From contig JAIRVB010000027.1 of NCBI GenBank assembly GCA_031254105.1, positions 85,991 through 149,990 on the forward strand: a stretch of 64,000 bases of DNA, in the 5' to 3' direction. Position 1 is the first letter of the stretch. Every line of letters begins with the position of its first letter. This document shows positions 41,650 through 49,726 of the stretch, one piece after another. The translations under genes and the position numbers were made by a program. The stretch is from Chitinispirillales bacterium. GTDB taxonomy: Bacteria; Fibrobacterota; Chitinivibrionia; Chitinivibrionales; Chitinispirillaceae. The notes beneath the pieces were generated by a model, which did no database searches, was not told the origin of the DNA, and was given only the letters and a program-made list of their open reading frames with translations.

Positions 41650-42924
41650 ATGAAAACTATACATAAAATAATCAATGGAGACAGCCGGCAGATGAGCGAA
41701 CTAAAAGACCGTTCCGTTCATTTAGTTATTACTTCTCCACCATATTGGCAGCTGAAAGATTATGGAACAGAAAATCAGATTGGGTTTAATGATAGTTACG
41801 AAAGCTACATCAACAATTTGAATTTGGTTTGGTCTGAGTGTTTTCGCGTTTTGCACGATGGTTGCCGTTTGTGTATCAATATCGGTGACCAATTTGCACG
41901 CTCAGTGTATTATGGCAGATATAAAGTTATTCCGATTCATTCAGAAATAATAAAATTCTGCGAAATAATTGGTTTTGATTTTATGGGACAAATTATTTGG
42001 CAAAAAGCAACTACCATGAATACTACAGGTGGTGGCGCTGTAATGGGCAGTTTTCCACATCCGAGAAATGGAATTGTAAAGTTGGATTTTGAGTACATTT
42101 TACTGTTTAAAAAACAGGGCAATGCTCCAAAACCGACACAAGAGCAAAAAGAAAACTCCGTAATGACCAATGAAGAGTGGAACACATATTTTAACGGACA
42201 TTGGTATTTCAACGGCGCAAAGCAGGATAAACATTTAGCAATGTTTCCCGAAGAATTACCTAACCGTTTAATTAAAATGTTCTCATTTCCCAATGAAACG
42301 GTTGTAGACCCTTTTATGGGCAGCGGAACAACTACCTTGGCAGCAAGCAAGCTGAATAGAAATTCAATCGGTTATGAAATCAATCCTGAATTTATTCCGG
42401 TTATCAAAGAAAAAATTGGTACAAACGATGCATTTATGCAAGTTGAAACGGAGATAATCAAACAGCCTGAAATCACTGCCGATTTTGATGAAAAAATAAA
42501 AGAACTTCCTTATCAGTTTACAGATACGCACAAGCTTGATAAAAAAACAGATGTAAAAAAGCTGCAATACGGCTCAAAAATAGATGCAAAAAGCAACGGG
42601 CAGCGAGATAAATATTTTACAGTCAAAGAAATTATAAGTCCTGAACTTGTAAAACTGAATAACGATTTGATAATAAGACTTATAGGGATAAAACAAAATC
42701 CCGCAATCAACGGCGAAGCGACCAAATTTTTGCGTGAAAAGCTGAAAGGAAAACGTGTTTTTCTGCGTCACGATGAGCTAAAATACGATAGCGAAAATCA
42801 TTTAATGGCTTATTTGTACCTTGAAAACAAAATGTTTATTAATGCACATCTCTTGAAAGCAAAATTGGCTTTTGTGGATAATTCGTTAAATTTTAAATAT
42901 AAAGGTAAATTTTCGGAAATATGA
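41650..42924 (+). CDS. Type II DNA methyltransferase with C-terminal SNase-like domain
   Basis: A 424-residue beta-class amino-methyltransferase. Motif IV comes first, as TSPPYW (the N4-cytosine variant; SPPY-type), at about residue 30. Motif I follows near residue 220 as VVDPFMGSGTTTLAA. The C-terminal 120 residues (IIRLIGIKQNPAINGEATKF, LKGKRVFLRHDELKYDSENH, LMAYLYLENKMFINAHLLKA) look like a staphylococcal-nuclease-fold (TNase) domain, an uncommon fusion. It protects DNA from the overlapping endonuclease. Start ATG follows ACAGGAAAGTTGTAG. Base specificity is inferred from the motif only. Confidence 0.85.
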   Translation: MKTIHKIINGDSRQMSELKDRSVHLVITSPPYWQLKDYGTENQIGFNDSYESYINNLNLVWSECFRVLHDGCRLCINIGDQFARSVYYGRYKVIPIHSEIIKFCEIIGFDFMGQIIWQKATTMNTTGGGAVMGSFPHPRNGIVKLDFEYILLFKKQGNAPKPTQEQKENSVMTNEEWNTYFNGHWYFNGAKQDKHLAMFPEELPNRLIKMFSFPNETVVDPFMGSGTTTLAASKLNRNSIGYEINPEFIPVIKEKIGTNDAFMQVETEIIKQPEITADFDEKIKELPYQFTDTHKLDKKTDVKKLQYGSKIDAKSNGQRDKYFTVKEIISPELVKLNNDLIIRLIGIKQNPAINGEATKFLREKLKGKRVFLRHDELKYDSENHLMAYLYLENKMFINAHLLKAKLAFVDNSLNFKYKGKFSEI

Positions 42925-43607
42925 AACAGCAAAAACATTCTCTTGACTTTGGTAAAAAAGAGAAAGTCCTCAATTACGCTTGTCAAACATACCAACTTTC
43001 ACGCCCAAACAAAGTTGGCGCTGTAATGGCATTAATCCGTGAATGCCAACCTCATACTATCGAAGAATGGAAACAATGGTATTTTGAAAATGCCTATACA
43101 GAGGCTAAGACAAAAACAAAAATTACCAAAGATTGTTTGCAGGAGTTGGGCGAACGGCTTTATGAAAAAATTACTGAGGTTGTTATCCCCGAATGGCAAG
43201 CAGCTTTTTCGCAGCTAACCATGCAAGATTGTGTTGATTACATTTTTAACTTAACAATCAACCGTACTTTTGATGGATTTTTGAGAGAAAAATCTGTTGT
43301 AAATGATGGATTGACCAAAAAGTTTACAGATGTAGTTTTTGAAGAAAGTGACCCCGAACTTGACCATGCCGGCGATATTGACTACATTGCAAAAGTAAAA
43401 GACAAGGCCTTTGGTATTCAGATAAAACCTGTTACAGCAAAGGCAAATTTTGGCAATTATTCTACGACAGAACGCATGAGAGCGAGTTTTGCTGATTTTG
43501 AAGAAAAATTTGGCGGTAAAGTATTTGTAGTTTTTAGCCTTGATGGAGAAATTGCTAATAAAGAAGTAATTGAAGAAATAAAAAATGAAATTGACAGATT
43601 GAGTTAA
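42921..43607 (+). CDS. Type II restriction endonuclease, possibly MjaI-like
   Basis: A 228-residue protein overlapping the methyltransferase stop by ATGA. The nuclease core is HAGDIDYIAKVKDKAFGIQIKP, which fits a PD-(D/E)xK site written D...QIK. The size and the pairing with an N4-cytosine-type methyltransferase resemble the MjaI family, whose members cut CTAG; I am not certain of that assignment. Immediate co-expression with its methyltransferase is expected. No control (C) protein gene is seen. Confidence 0.72.
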   Translation: MKQQKHSLDFGKKEKVLNYACQTYQLSRPNKVGAVMALIRECQPHTIEEWKQWYFENAYTEAKTKTKITKDCLQELGERLYEKITEVVIPEWQAAFSQLTMQDCVDYIFNLTINRTFDGFLREKSVVNDGLTKKFTDVVFEESDPELDHAGDIDYIAKVKDKAFGIQIKPVTAKANFGNYSTTERMRASFADFEEKFGGKVFVVFSLDGEIANKEVIEEIKNEIDRLS

Positions 43608-43628
43608 TGCCTGCGCCACAGAGCGGCT

Positions 43629-43724
43629 TTGCGTTAGGCGCGATATACAACACTCACATAATTTTTTATGCTTAACGTGTTTGTGTCACCCGCTCAAACA
43701 GTTGCGCCCCCAACGCAAAGCCAT
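43629..43724. repeat. Large hairpin at the right end of the island
   Basis: GGCTTTGCGTTAGGCGC (starting at about 43626) and GCGCCCCCAACGCAAAGCC (ending at about 43722) are complementary apart from the central A/GG. They enclose about 60 bp. The repeat lies just inside the right junction with the host repeat. The arm includes GTTAGGC, but the arm order is opposite to that of an integron attC. Confidence 0.6.
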
Positions 43725-43730
43725 CGTTCA

Positions 43731-43806
43731 CAGAATGCAGAAATAAAAAGGGAAGTGATATGATAGAGTTTTGTTGTAATTAGGTTTTCCTATTTCTACA
43801 TTGTTT
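43731..43806. repeat. MITE-like repeat, copy D (right half)
   Basis: CAGAATGCAGAAATAAAAAG, then a loop with GATATGATAGAGTTTTGTTGT, then CCTATTTCTACATTG. It matches copies A and E in arm and loop and continues the half found at 38549-38567. Confidence 0.65.
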
Positions 43807-44196
43807 TTACAGCCCCTGAACCAATTTCATTAATCCATTTTTAGGAAATGATACTAAAATCTTTCCTATAGCGCTGTTCTCTTTACCTACCACGAGTCCT
43901 TTTTCGGAAAACTTTTCGTGAAAGATCTCTTCGCCGATAAAGAAAATATCCTTAGGCGAGTATGTGCGAGGCTTGCTTTTTTCCTCTGAGGAGCGCTCCT
44001 GTTTTTCAAGCAGGTCTGTTCCCGAAAGGCAGATGCTTTTAACGCATTTGGTGCAGCAATATTCAAACACTGAACTGCGGTTAAGGATTTTGCCGCTGCC
44101 CGCTACGGCGCGGTCAAGAACCGCGGGCATTACCTTTTCGCATGTCCGGCAATAAAGATCAAGGTTTTCTATCGGATTAAACACTTCTGACGGCAT
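43807..44196 (-). CDS. Small zinc-ribbon protein with CarD-like tail
   Basis: A 129-residue protein of no assigned function. The N-terminal half has a four-cysteine ribbon (LYCRTCEKV ... EYCCTKCVKSIC). The C-terminal half (YSPKDIFFIGEEIFHEKFSE then GLVVGKENSAIGKILVSFP) has the beta pattern of CarD/UvrD-tail Tudor-like domains that bind RNA polymerase. I take ATG 44196, 10 nt after GGGAGG. It is alone on the minus strand beside the defence island. Confidence 0.6.
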   Translation of the reverse strand: MPSEVFNPIENLDLYCRTCEKVMPAVLDRAVAGSGKILNRSSVFEYCCTKCVKSICLSGTDLLEKQERSSEEKSKPRTYSPKDIFFIGEEIFHEKFSEKGLVVGKENSAIGKILVSFPKNGLMKLVQGL

Positions 44197-44340
44197 TGTT
44201 ACCACACCTCCCTGATAATAATATCTGTTATAAATCAGAAATTAGTATTTGCTTAAAAAAAAAAGCAATACTATAACATCAAATTATAAATTACAATGTT
44301 ACAAATTGGATTATTTATTGCTATTGCTTGACTTAGCTGA

Positions 44341-44455
44341 TCGATGCGGAAATAATAAGGCGGAAATATTTAAAACATTTATAGTACAGGGAAAAGAGTT
44401 TTATAATATTTGTTTCTTCTTTTGTACTCGGATATCTTATTTCCGCGTTAATTTT
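44341..44455. repeat. MITE-like hairpin repeat, copy G (diverged)
   Basis: Left arm GCGGAAATAATAAGGCGGAAATA, right arm TCTTATTTCCGC, about 75 bp apart, loop with GAGTTTTATAATATTTGTTTC. It lies in the 280-bp gap before the glucosidase gene. Confidence 0.5.
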
Positions 44456-44475
44456 TATAGGGAGGTACGCGATTT

Positions 44476-46725
44476 ATGTGGCTCAAATGGTTACCGTGGA
44501 AATTCATTATTCATAAGGTTGCGCGCGCTCAGGGTTTTGTTGATCCGATTATGCTTCTTTCCCGCTTCAACCGGTTTGCTCAGCCCGCGGAGGTGCTTGC
44601 TCCTACGGAGCTTTTGCGCGCGGGGGCGGTTATGCACGCGCGCGGACTTATTAATAGTCAAGTGATACAGCATAATTTGGATTGGGTATGGCCCTACTGG
44701 GCGGAGAGGCAGTTTGAGCCTATCGACCGTTCGTTTATCCCAAGGGCGTTCTCTCTGACTCACATAAACCTTACTCACCGTAACTGGACAGCTGTGGGGC
44801 TGCCGGGTTTTGAAACTATGCCCGTGATAGACGCCCGCGGCCTTCTCATGCCTTTTTTTGATTCATGGTCTGTTGACGCGTGGATTATAGCTGCTGATGG
44901 TCGCAAAGTTATACCTTCAAAGCTTGGGGACGCTCTTCAGCGTATTGAGATTGATAAGGGCTTGAGGGTTGTGACTGAGTCAAAAGACCAGGATTGCAGC
45001 GTAATGAGCAGCGCTTCTGTTGAATTGAGAAACGGAATCCCTTTTTGCTGCATGAGCGTTCAGGGGCTTTCTCCTGTGCGGGGGCATCTTATCATCTCCA
45101 TACGGCCGTACAATATGGAGGGTATAAGTTTTATTCACAGGATACGCCTGCTCCCCTCTTTAAAAGGGTGGGAGATTGATGGTAAGGAGGTTGTATGGCT
45201 CTCTGAGAAGCCCGATATCAGCCGCTTCGCAAACTACAAAGATGGAGATGTGTACCATTGGGCGCTTTCAGAGAAGCCTCAGAATCTCACCTCTATTGAG
45301 TGTGACGTTGGCATGGCTACAACGTTTGCGGGATTTAAGCTTTCGCCTGACACCTCCCGTCAGGTAAAAATAGAGATTCCCCTTTTGCGCAATAACGCCT
45401 CTAAGCGGGAGTTTTTTCCTGTAACGTCATCAGCGCAACTGCTGTGGGAGGAGAGTTTGAAGGCAAGCGTGCCGGTGAAATTTGCGGTAAAGAATTACGG
45501 CAAGCTTTACGATACCGCTTTAAGAACGCTTATCCTTCACACACCGCTTGATTCTTACGCCGGTCCCTATACTTACAAACGTTTCTGGTTCAGGGACGCG
45601 GCGTTTATCGTGTATTCGCTTTTAATCGCGGGGCTGCATGATAGAGCAAAGCGTGTGATAGAACGGTTCTTCCACCGTCAGGAGTCTGACGGGTATTTTA
45701 TGTCTCAGGAGGGGGAGTGGGACTCTAACGGGCAGGCGCTTTGGGCGATGGCGATGTATTGCCGTTTTACCGCGGCCCCGGTACCCCAAAATTGGCTTAG
45801 CGCGGTAAAGCTTGCTGCCGCTTGGATTATAAACAAACGCGCGGACAGCGGCAACGGTCTTTTTCCAGCGGGTTTCAGCGCTGAGCATCTTGGGCCCAAT
45901 GATCATTATTACTGGGATGATTTCTGGGGTATTGCGGGTCTTGAGAGCGCTGAGTTTCTCCTCATTTGCGCGGGAGAACATCCGGAAGCGCGAAAACTCC
46001 GCCATGAACGGCTGCAATTCTTACGCAGTATAAAAAAGAGCCTGCACGCTGTTTCCGTTAATGTAATCCATCACCGCGCGATGCCGGCTTCTCCAAACAG
46101 GCGTCTTGACAGCGGCTCAGTAGGATCACTCTGCGCCGGGTATCCTCTTGGCATTTGGCCCTGCGCAAACAGCCGCCTGCTTGCAACCGCGCGTTTTCTT
46201 TTTGATAAATGTCTTATTAACGGAGCTTTCTATCATGATATAAGTCATTCAGGAATAAACCCTTATCTGTCGCTTCACATAGCGCAGGTTCTTCTTGGCG
46301 CGGGCGACAGCTCTTTTTCAGTTATTATGGATGCTATAGCCAATCTTGCGACACCTGCGGGGCAGTGGCCGGAGGCGATTCATCCTCAGCTTCAAACCGG
46401 CTGCATGGGGGATGGCCAGCACACCTGGGCAGCGGCTGAATGGATAAGCATGGTGAGAAATTGCTTTATAAGAGAAGAGGGGGAGAATCTGTTTTTGTGC
46501 GGCGGGATTTTGCCTGAATATCTCAAAAATAATAAAGAGCTTAGCTTTGGTCCGGCTCCTACTCTTTTTGGTAATATTAATGTACAAATAAACAAGAATA
46601 AAGAAAACAAAATCCAGGTACGCTGGAAAGCGCGGTGGCACGGTAAAGAACCGAATTTACAGATCGCGTTTCCCGGCAAAGAGAAGGTAAAAGTGTCTGG
46701 TGACAAAGGACAATGGAGCGAGTAA
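44476..46725 (+). CDS. Glycogen-debranching-type glucosidase (six-hairpin)
   Basis: A 749-residue protein with an N-terminal domain of about 300 residues (PTELLRAGAVMHARGLINS, HRNWTAVGLPGFETMPVID) and a C-terminal (alpha/alpha)6 catalytic barrel. The barrel shows YKRFWFRDAAFIVYSL, WDSNGQALWAMAMYC and HYYWDDFWGIAGLESAE, as in amylo-alpha-1,6-glucosidase/GH15-like proteins. It likely hydrolyses alpha-linked glucans in the cytoplasm. Start ATG is 10 nt after GGGAGG. A GT4 gene follows on the same strand, so the pair may serve glucan or glycoside metabolism; treY (55893) is in the same theme. Exact linkage not determined. Confidence 0.72.
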   Translation: MWLKWLPWKFIIHKVARAQGFVDPIMLLSRFNRFAQPAEVLAPTELLRAGAVMHARGLINSQVIQHNLDWVWPYWAERQFEPIDRSFIPRAFSLTHINLTHRNWTAVGLPGFETMPVIDARGLLMPFFDSWSVDAWIIAADGRKVIPSKLGDALQRIEIDKGLRVVTESKDQDCSVMSSASVELRNGIPFCCMSVQGLSPVRGHLIISIRPYNMEGISFIHRIRLLPSLKGWEIDGKEVVWLSEKPDISRFANYKDGDVYHWALSEKPQNLTSIECDVGMATTFAGFKLSPDTSRQVKIEIPLLRNNASKREFFPVTSSAQLLWEESLKASVPVKFAVKNYGKLYDTALRTLILHTPLDSYAGPYTYKRFWFRDAAFIVYSLLIAGLHDRAKRVIERFFHRQESDGYFMSQEGEWDSNGQALWAMAMYCRFTAAPVPQNWLSAVKLAAAWIINKRADSGNGLFPAGFSAEHLGPNDHYYWDDFWGIAGLESAEFLLICAGEHPEARKLRHERLQFLRSIKKSLHAVSVNVIHHRAMPASPNRRLDSGSVGSLCAGYPLGIWPCANSRLLATARFLFDKCLINGAFYHDISHSGINPYLSLHIAQVLLGAGDSSFSVIMDAIANLATPAGQWPEAIHPQLQTGCMGDGQHTWAAAEWISMVRNCFIREEGENLFLCGGILPEYLKNNKELSFGPAPTLFGNINVQINKNKENKIQVRWKARWHGKEPNLQIAFPGKEKVKVSGDKGQWSE

Positions 46726-46732
46726 AAATAAC

Positions 46733-46822
46733 GTACAAATTACAATGTACAAATTACAAATAAAACATTAAAAAAGGCTTTGATTCCATTATTGGTAAAT
46801 TCCGCGTTGTACATTGATTTTT
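46733..46822. repeat. Repeat with TACAAATTACAAT arm words
   Basis: GTACAAATTACAATGTACAAATTACAAATAAAAC follows the glucosidase stop directly (quoted as iterated TACAAATTACAAT words), with a short complementary GTTGTACATT before the next start. Confidence 0.5.
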
Positions 46823-48076
46823 ATGAATATCTTAATGATGACCAACACTTACCTTCCCTTTCTTGGCGGGGTAGAGAGATCTGTCCAGACCTTTTCAGAG
46901 GAATATACGAAGGCTGGGCATCATGTAATAATAATAGCTCCGGCGGATGACAATGCGGTGTCTGATGAACCAAACGTGATACGGGTACCGGCTATCCAGC
47001 GCTTTAACGGCACCGATTTTTCTGTTCAGCTGCCTCTGCCCGGCGTACTGACTTCAGCTCTTAAGGATTTTACCCCTCATATTATACACTCCCATCATCC
47101 CTATCTTCTGGGAGATTCGGCGCTGAGGCTTGCCGCGCATTATGAGATACCTGTAGTGTTTACATTTCATACTTTTTATGAGATGTATACTCACTACATA
47201 CCCGGAGACAGCGCCGCCATGAAACGTTTTGTCAGCGCGCTGGCCGTTGGTTACGCAAATTTGTGCGATTGTGTGATCGCGCCAAGCCGCTATGTGGCCG
47301 CTGAGATAAAATCTCGCGGAGTAAACGCGCCGCTTGAAGTTATCCCCACCGGAATATCTCTTGAAAAATTCAAAAACGGTGATGGAACCGGGTTGCGCGG
47401 CAGGTATGGGATCGGCGCGGATAATTTTGTTGTAGGATTTATATCGCGGCTTGCTCCTGAGAAAAATATCGGTTTTTTGATAAGCGCTGTCAAAAAGTTT
47501 TTACTCAACGAACCTCACGCTCATTTTCTGCTGGTTGGTACGGGGCCATCTAAGGAATACCTGCTTCAGCAGTTCGAAGATCCTGTTTTAGAAAGCCGTT
47601 TTCATTATCCGGGCACGCTTTGCGGGCAGGAACTTGTGGACGCGTATCACTGTCTCGACGCTTTTGTTTTTGCTTCTCACAGTGAGACTCAGGGACTTGT
47701 TATCACTGAGGCGCTTGCCAGCGGGGTGCCGGTGGTAAGTCTTGATGAGGGAGTCGTTATGGAAGTGGTCAGGGATGGCTACAACGGTTATCTGGCTGAT
47801 GATGAGGATGGGTTTGTACGCGCGCTTAAACGGGCGGCCGGCGCATCGGTAAGAGAGCGCTCCCGTTTGCGGCGGCATGCGGCGGAGAGCGCGGCAGGGT
47901 TTGACAGGGAAGTGTGCGCTCACAAGGCATTAAGGGTTTATGAGAAACTTTTAATTAAAAATTTTGTCTACAGAAGTAATGACGGCAGCGCGTGGAGTAG
48001 AACCGGCCGCATGCTAAAGGCGGAAATGAACTTAATTGTCAATATGACAAGAGCGTTTAGAAAGACATTTGGATAA
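46823..48076 (+). CDS. Glycosyltransferase family 4
   Basis: A 417-residue GT-B glycosyltransferase. The N-terminal LMMTNTYLPFLGGVERSVQ and IIHSHHPYLLGDSALRLAA, and the C-terminal VGFISRLAPEKNIGFLISA and ETQGLVITEALASGVPVVS are typical of retaining GT4 enzymes close to diacylglycerol glucosyltransferases and other lipid or glucan glycosyltransferases. ATG 46823 is chosen over a TTG three codons upstream; no strong ribosome-binding site precedes either. Acceptor unknown. Repeat words lie on both sides of the gene. Confidence 0.88.
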   Translation: MNILMMTNTYLPFLGGVERSVQTFSEEYTKAGHHVIIIAPADDNAVSDEPNVIRVPAIQRFNGTDFSVQLPLPGVLTSALKDFTPHIIHSHHPYLLGDSALRLAAHYEIPVVFTFHTFYEMYTHYIPGDSAAMKRFVSALAVGYANLCDCVIAPSRYVAAEIKSRGVNAPLEVIPTGISLEKFKNGDGTGLRGRYGIGADNFVVGFISRLAPEKNIGFLISAVKKFLLNEPHAHFLLVGTGPSKEYLLQQFEDPVLESRFHYPGTLCGQELVDAYHCLDAFVFASHSETQGLVITEALASGVPVVSLDEGVVMEVVRDGYNGYLADDEDGFVRALKRAAGASVRERSRLRRHAAESAAGFDREVCAHKALRVYEKLLIKNFVYRSNDGSAWSRTGRMLKAEMNLIVNMTRAFRKTFG

Positions 48077-48160
48077 ATGCAAATTACAAATCAAAAATTA
48101 CAATTTACAAATAAAAGAACGGCGGGCGATGTTTTTGTGGAGATGATTGATGTGTGATGA

Positions 48161-48265
48161 TTTAACTTTAAAATAATAACAAAGAATGCGGAAATTAAAA
48201 TAAAGGTATCGTAGAGTTTTTGTTGTATAATTAAGTATTTTCGCATTTGTTTTTGGTTGATTAAA
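48161..48265. repeat. MITE-like hairpin repeat, copy E
   Basis: Outer TTTAACTTTAAAATAATAA, arm GAATGCGGAAATTAAAA, loop GGTATCGTAGAGTTTTTGTT, partner arm TATTTTCGCATTTG. The loop matches copies D and (in reverse) F. Confidence 0.6.
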
Positions 48266-48322
48266 AGATAAATTTACAGAGAAATTTTACGGACTCTGGA
48301 CACGGCATCCCCCTGGCGCCTC

Positions 48323-48339
48323 AATAATCACTACTAAAA
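48323..48339 (+). promoter_or_regulatory. 17-bp intergenic motif, copy 4
   Basis: AATAATCACTACTAAAA. Here it overlaps the stop codon of rimO, which reads on the opposite strand (48334-48336). Confidence 0.45.
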
Positions 48340-49614
48340 AACTTCTGCGTACAAATCGTAATCACTTGCTCCGATGATTTTTGCTGTTAGAATTTGTCCC
48401 AGTTCAAAACTTCCATCTTGAATAAAGACTCTGCCGTCAACCTCAGGAGCATCTGCCATTGTGCGTCCTTCGTAATTGAAGTCATGGTCATCGCTTACTC
48501 TGTCGATTATGATTTGTTGAGCGCTTCCAATTTTTGCTTCGAGGAGACCGCGGCTTATATCCTGCTGGATGCTCATGAGTTCATCGCAGCGCCGCTGTGT
48601 GGTTGCGATGCGCGGCCTTGGCCGCATTGAGTAAGCTTTGGTACCTTCTTCGGGAGAGAAGGGGAAAACACCCATCTTATCAAAACGCGCATACATGATG
48701 AATTGTTTTAGTTCATTGAAATGTTTTTCTGTTTCACCCGGAAATCCAAGTATAAATGAACTGCGAAGAGTTGCGTCGCGTACCTCGCTTCTGATTTGAT
48801 CAACAAGACTGTATAAGCCTTTTGAAAGAGGGAGGCGGTTCATGGCAGTCAGTATGGGGTCGGAGACATGCTGCAGCGGTATGTCGAAATAGGAGCACAG
48901 CCGCTCCTCTGAAGCGATAAGCTTAAGTAAATCGTTATTTACGAGCTGCGGGTGGAGGTACATCATTCGTATCCAGGGAAACCGCGTGCGTAAAAGGAGC
49001 GTTTCAAGCAGCGCGGCAAGGTTTGTTCCCTTATCCCGCCCATAAAACGAAGTATCCTGAGCTACTAAAATGAGCTCTCTGGTCCCCTGATCATAAAGCC
49101 ACTGAGCTTCCTGCAAAATCTCGTCGGTGCTTCTGCTTTTAAATTTGCCTCTTATTGATGGAATAACGCAAAATGAGCAGCTATGGGAGCATCCTTCCGC
49201 AATTTTTATATATTGGGTGCTCAACGGTTCGCTGAGCGCTCTTTTGAAAGAGCTTTTTTCGCCGGATGGTTTTTGCAAAAGTGAAGACAGAACCTGCTCC
49301 CAGTCTTCCACACCCGCCCATATGTCTACCTCAGGGAATTCGTTATTTATTTTATCCCGGTAACGTTGAGAGAAGCAGCCGCTTACGATCAAAGTACGGC
49401 AGCGGCCTGTTTTGCGTATTTCACCCATGTCAAGAATAGCGGCGATAGCTTCTTCCTGCGCTTCTTTGATAAAAGCGCAAGTATTGACAATTATGATATC
49501 AGCGGTAGAAAAGTCTTCAGTGATCTCATGTCCATTATAAGTGAAGAGGCTAAGGATACGCTCTCCGTCAACCTGATTTTTGCTGCATCCGAGATTTTGT
49601 ATAGCGATGAACAT
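48334..49614 (-). CDS. rimO: Ribosomal protein S12 methylthiotransferase
   Basis: RimO is a radical-SAM enzyme with two Fe-S clusters that adds a methylthio group to an aspartate of ribosomal protein S12. The 426-residue protein has the N-terminal UPF0004 cysteines (NLGCSKNQVD, VNTCAFI), the radical-SAM motif GCSHSCSFCVIPSIRG, and a C-terminal TRAM domain (GRVFIQDG...GQILTAKIIGASDYDLYAEV). Start ATG at 49614. The stop lies within the 17-bp motif. The hairpin at 49617-49725 separates it from the SPOR lipoprotein gene upstream. Confidence 0.95.
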   Translation of the reverse strand: MFIAIQNLGCSKNQVDGERILSLFTYNGHEITEDFSTADIIIVNTCAFIKEAQEEAIAAILDMGEIRKTGRCRTLIVSGCFSQRYRDKINNEFPEVDIWAGVEDWEQVLSSLLQKPSGEKSSFKRALSEPLSTQYIKIAEGCSHSCSFCVIPSIRGKFKSRSTDEILQEAQWLYDQGTRELILVAQDTSFYGRDKGTNLAALLETLLLRTRFPWIRMMYLHPQLVNNDLLKLIASEERLCSYFDIPLQHVSDPILTAMNRLPLSKGLYSLVDQIRSEVRDATLRSSFILGFPGETEKHFNELKQFIMYARFDKMGVFPFSPEEGTKAYSMRPRPRIATTQRRCDELMSIQQDISRGLLEAKIGSAQQIIIDRVSDDHDFNYEGRTMADAPEVDGRVFIQDGSFELGQILTAKIIGASDYDLYAEVF

Positions 49615-49616
49615 AA

Positions 49617-49725
49617 AGTAGAACTCATAGCTTGGAGCTCAGAACTCAGACAACTCGGAGTATCCATACATTTTTGGACTTTTCTGAGTTCTAAACTCTG
49701 AGCTCTGAGTTCTATGATTAGTTGA
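49617..49725. repeat. Long hairpin with GAGTTCTGAGCTC words
   Basis: Left arm (49619-49651) of TAGAACTCATAGCTTGGAGC then TCAGAACTCAGA, and right arm (49684-49715) TCTGAGTTCTAAACTCTGAGC then TCTGAGTTCTA. The arms pair at 27 of 32 positions by my count, with a loop of about 33 nt. It is located between two co-directional genes and begins 3 bp before the rimO ATG. Confidence 0.7.
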
Positions 49726-49726
49726 T

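Larger units (their letters stand above)
38568..43730. mobile_element. AT-rich defence island inserted in a repeat
   Basis: About 5.16 kb with visibly lower GC and Lys/Asn/Ile-rich proteins compared with the flanks. It carries SIR2-HerA and a type II restriction-modification pair. Both borders are halves of one MITE-like repeat. The right end has a large hairpin (43629-43724). No integrase or transposase is present, so the transfer mechanism is unknown. Confidence 0.7.

Noticed and set aside
43608..43730. Integron attC site at the island's right end
   Set aside because: GTTAGGC is present, but the arm order is the reverse of RYYYAAC...GTTRRRY and the partner CCCCAAC does not fit; no integrase is in the window.
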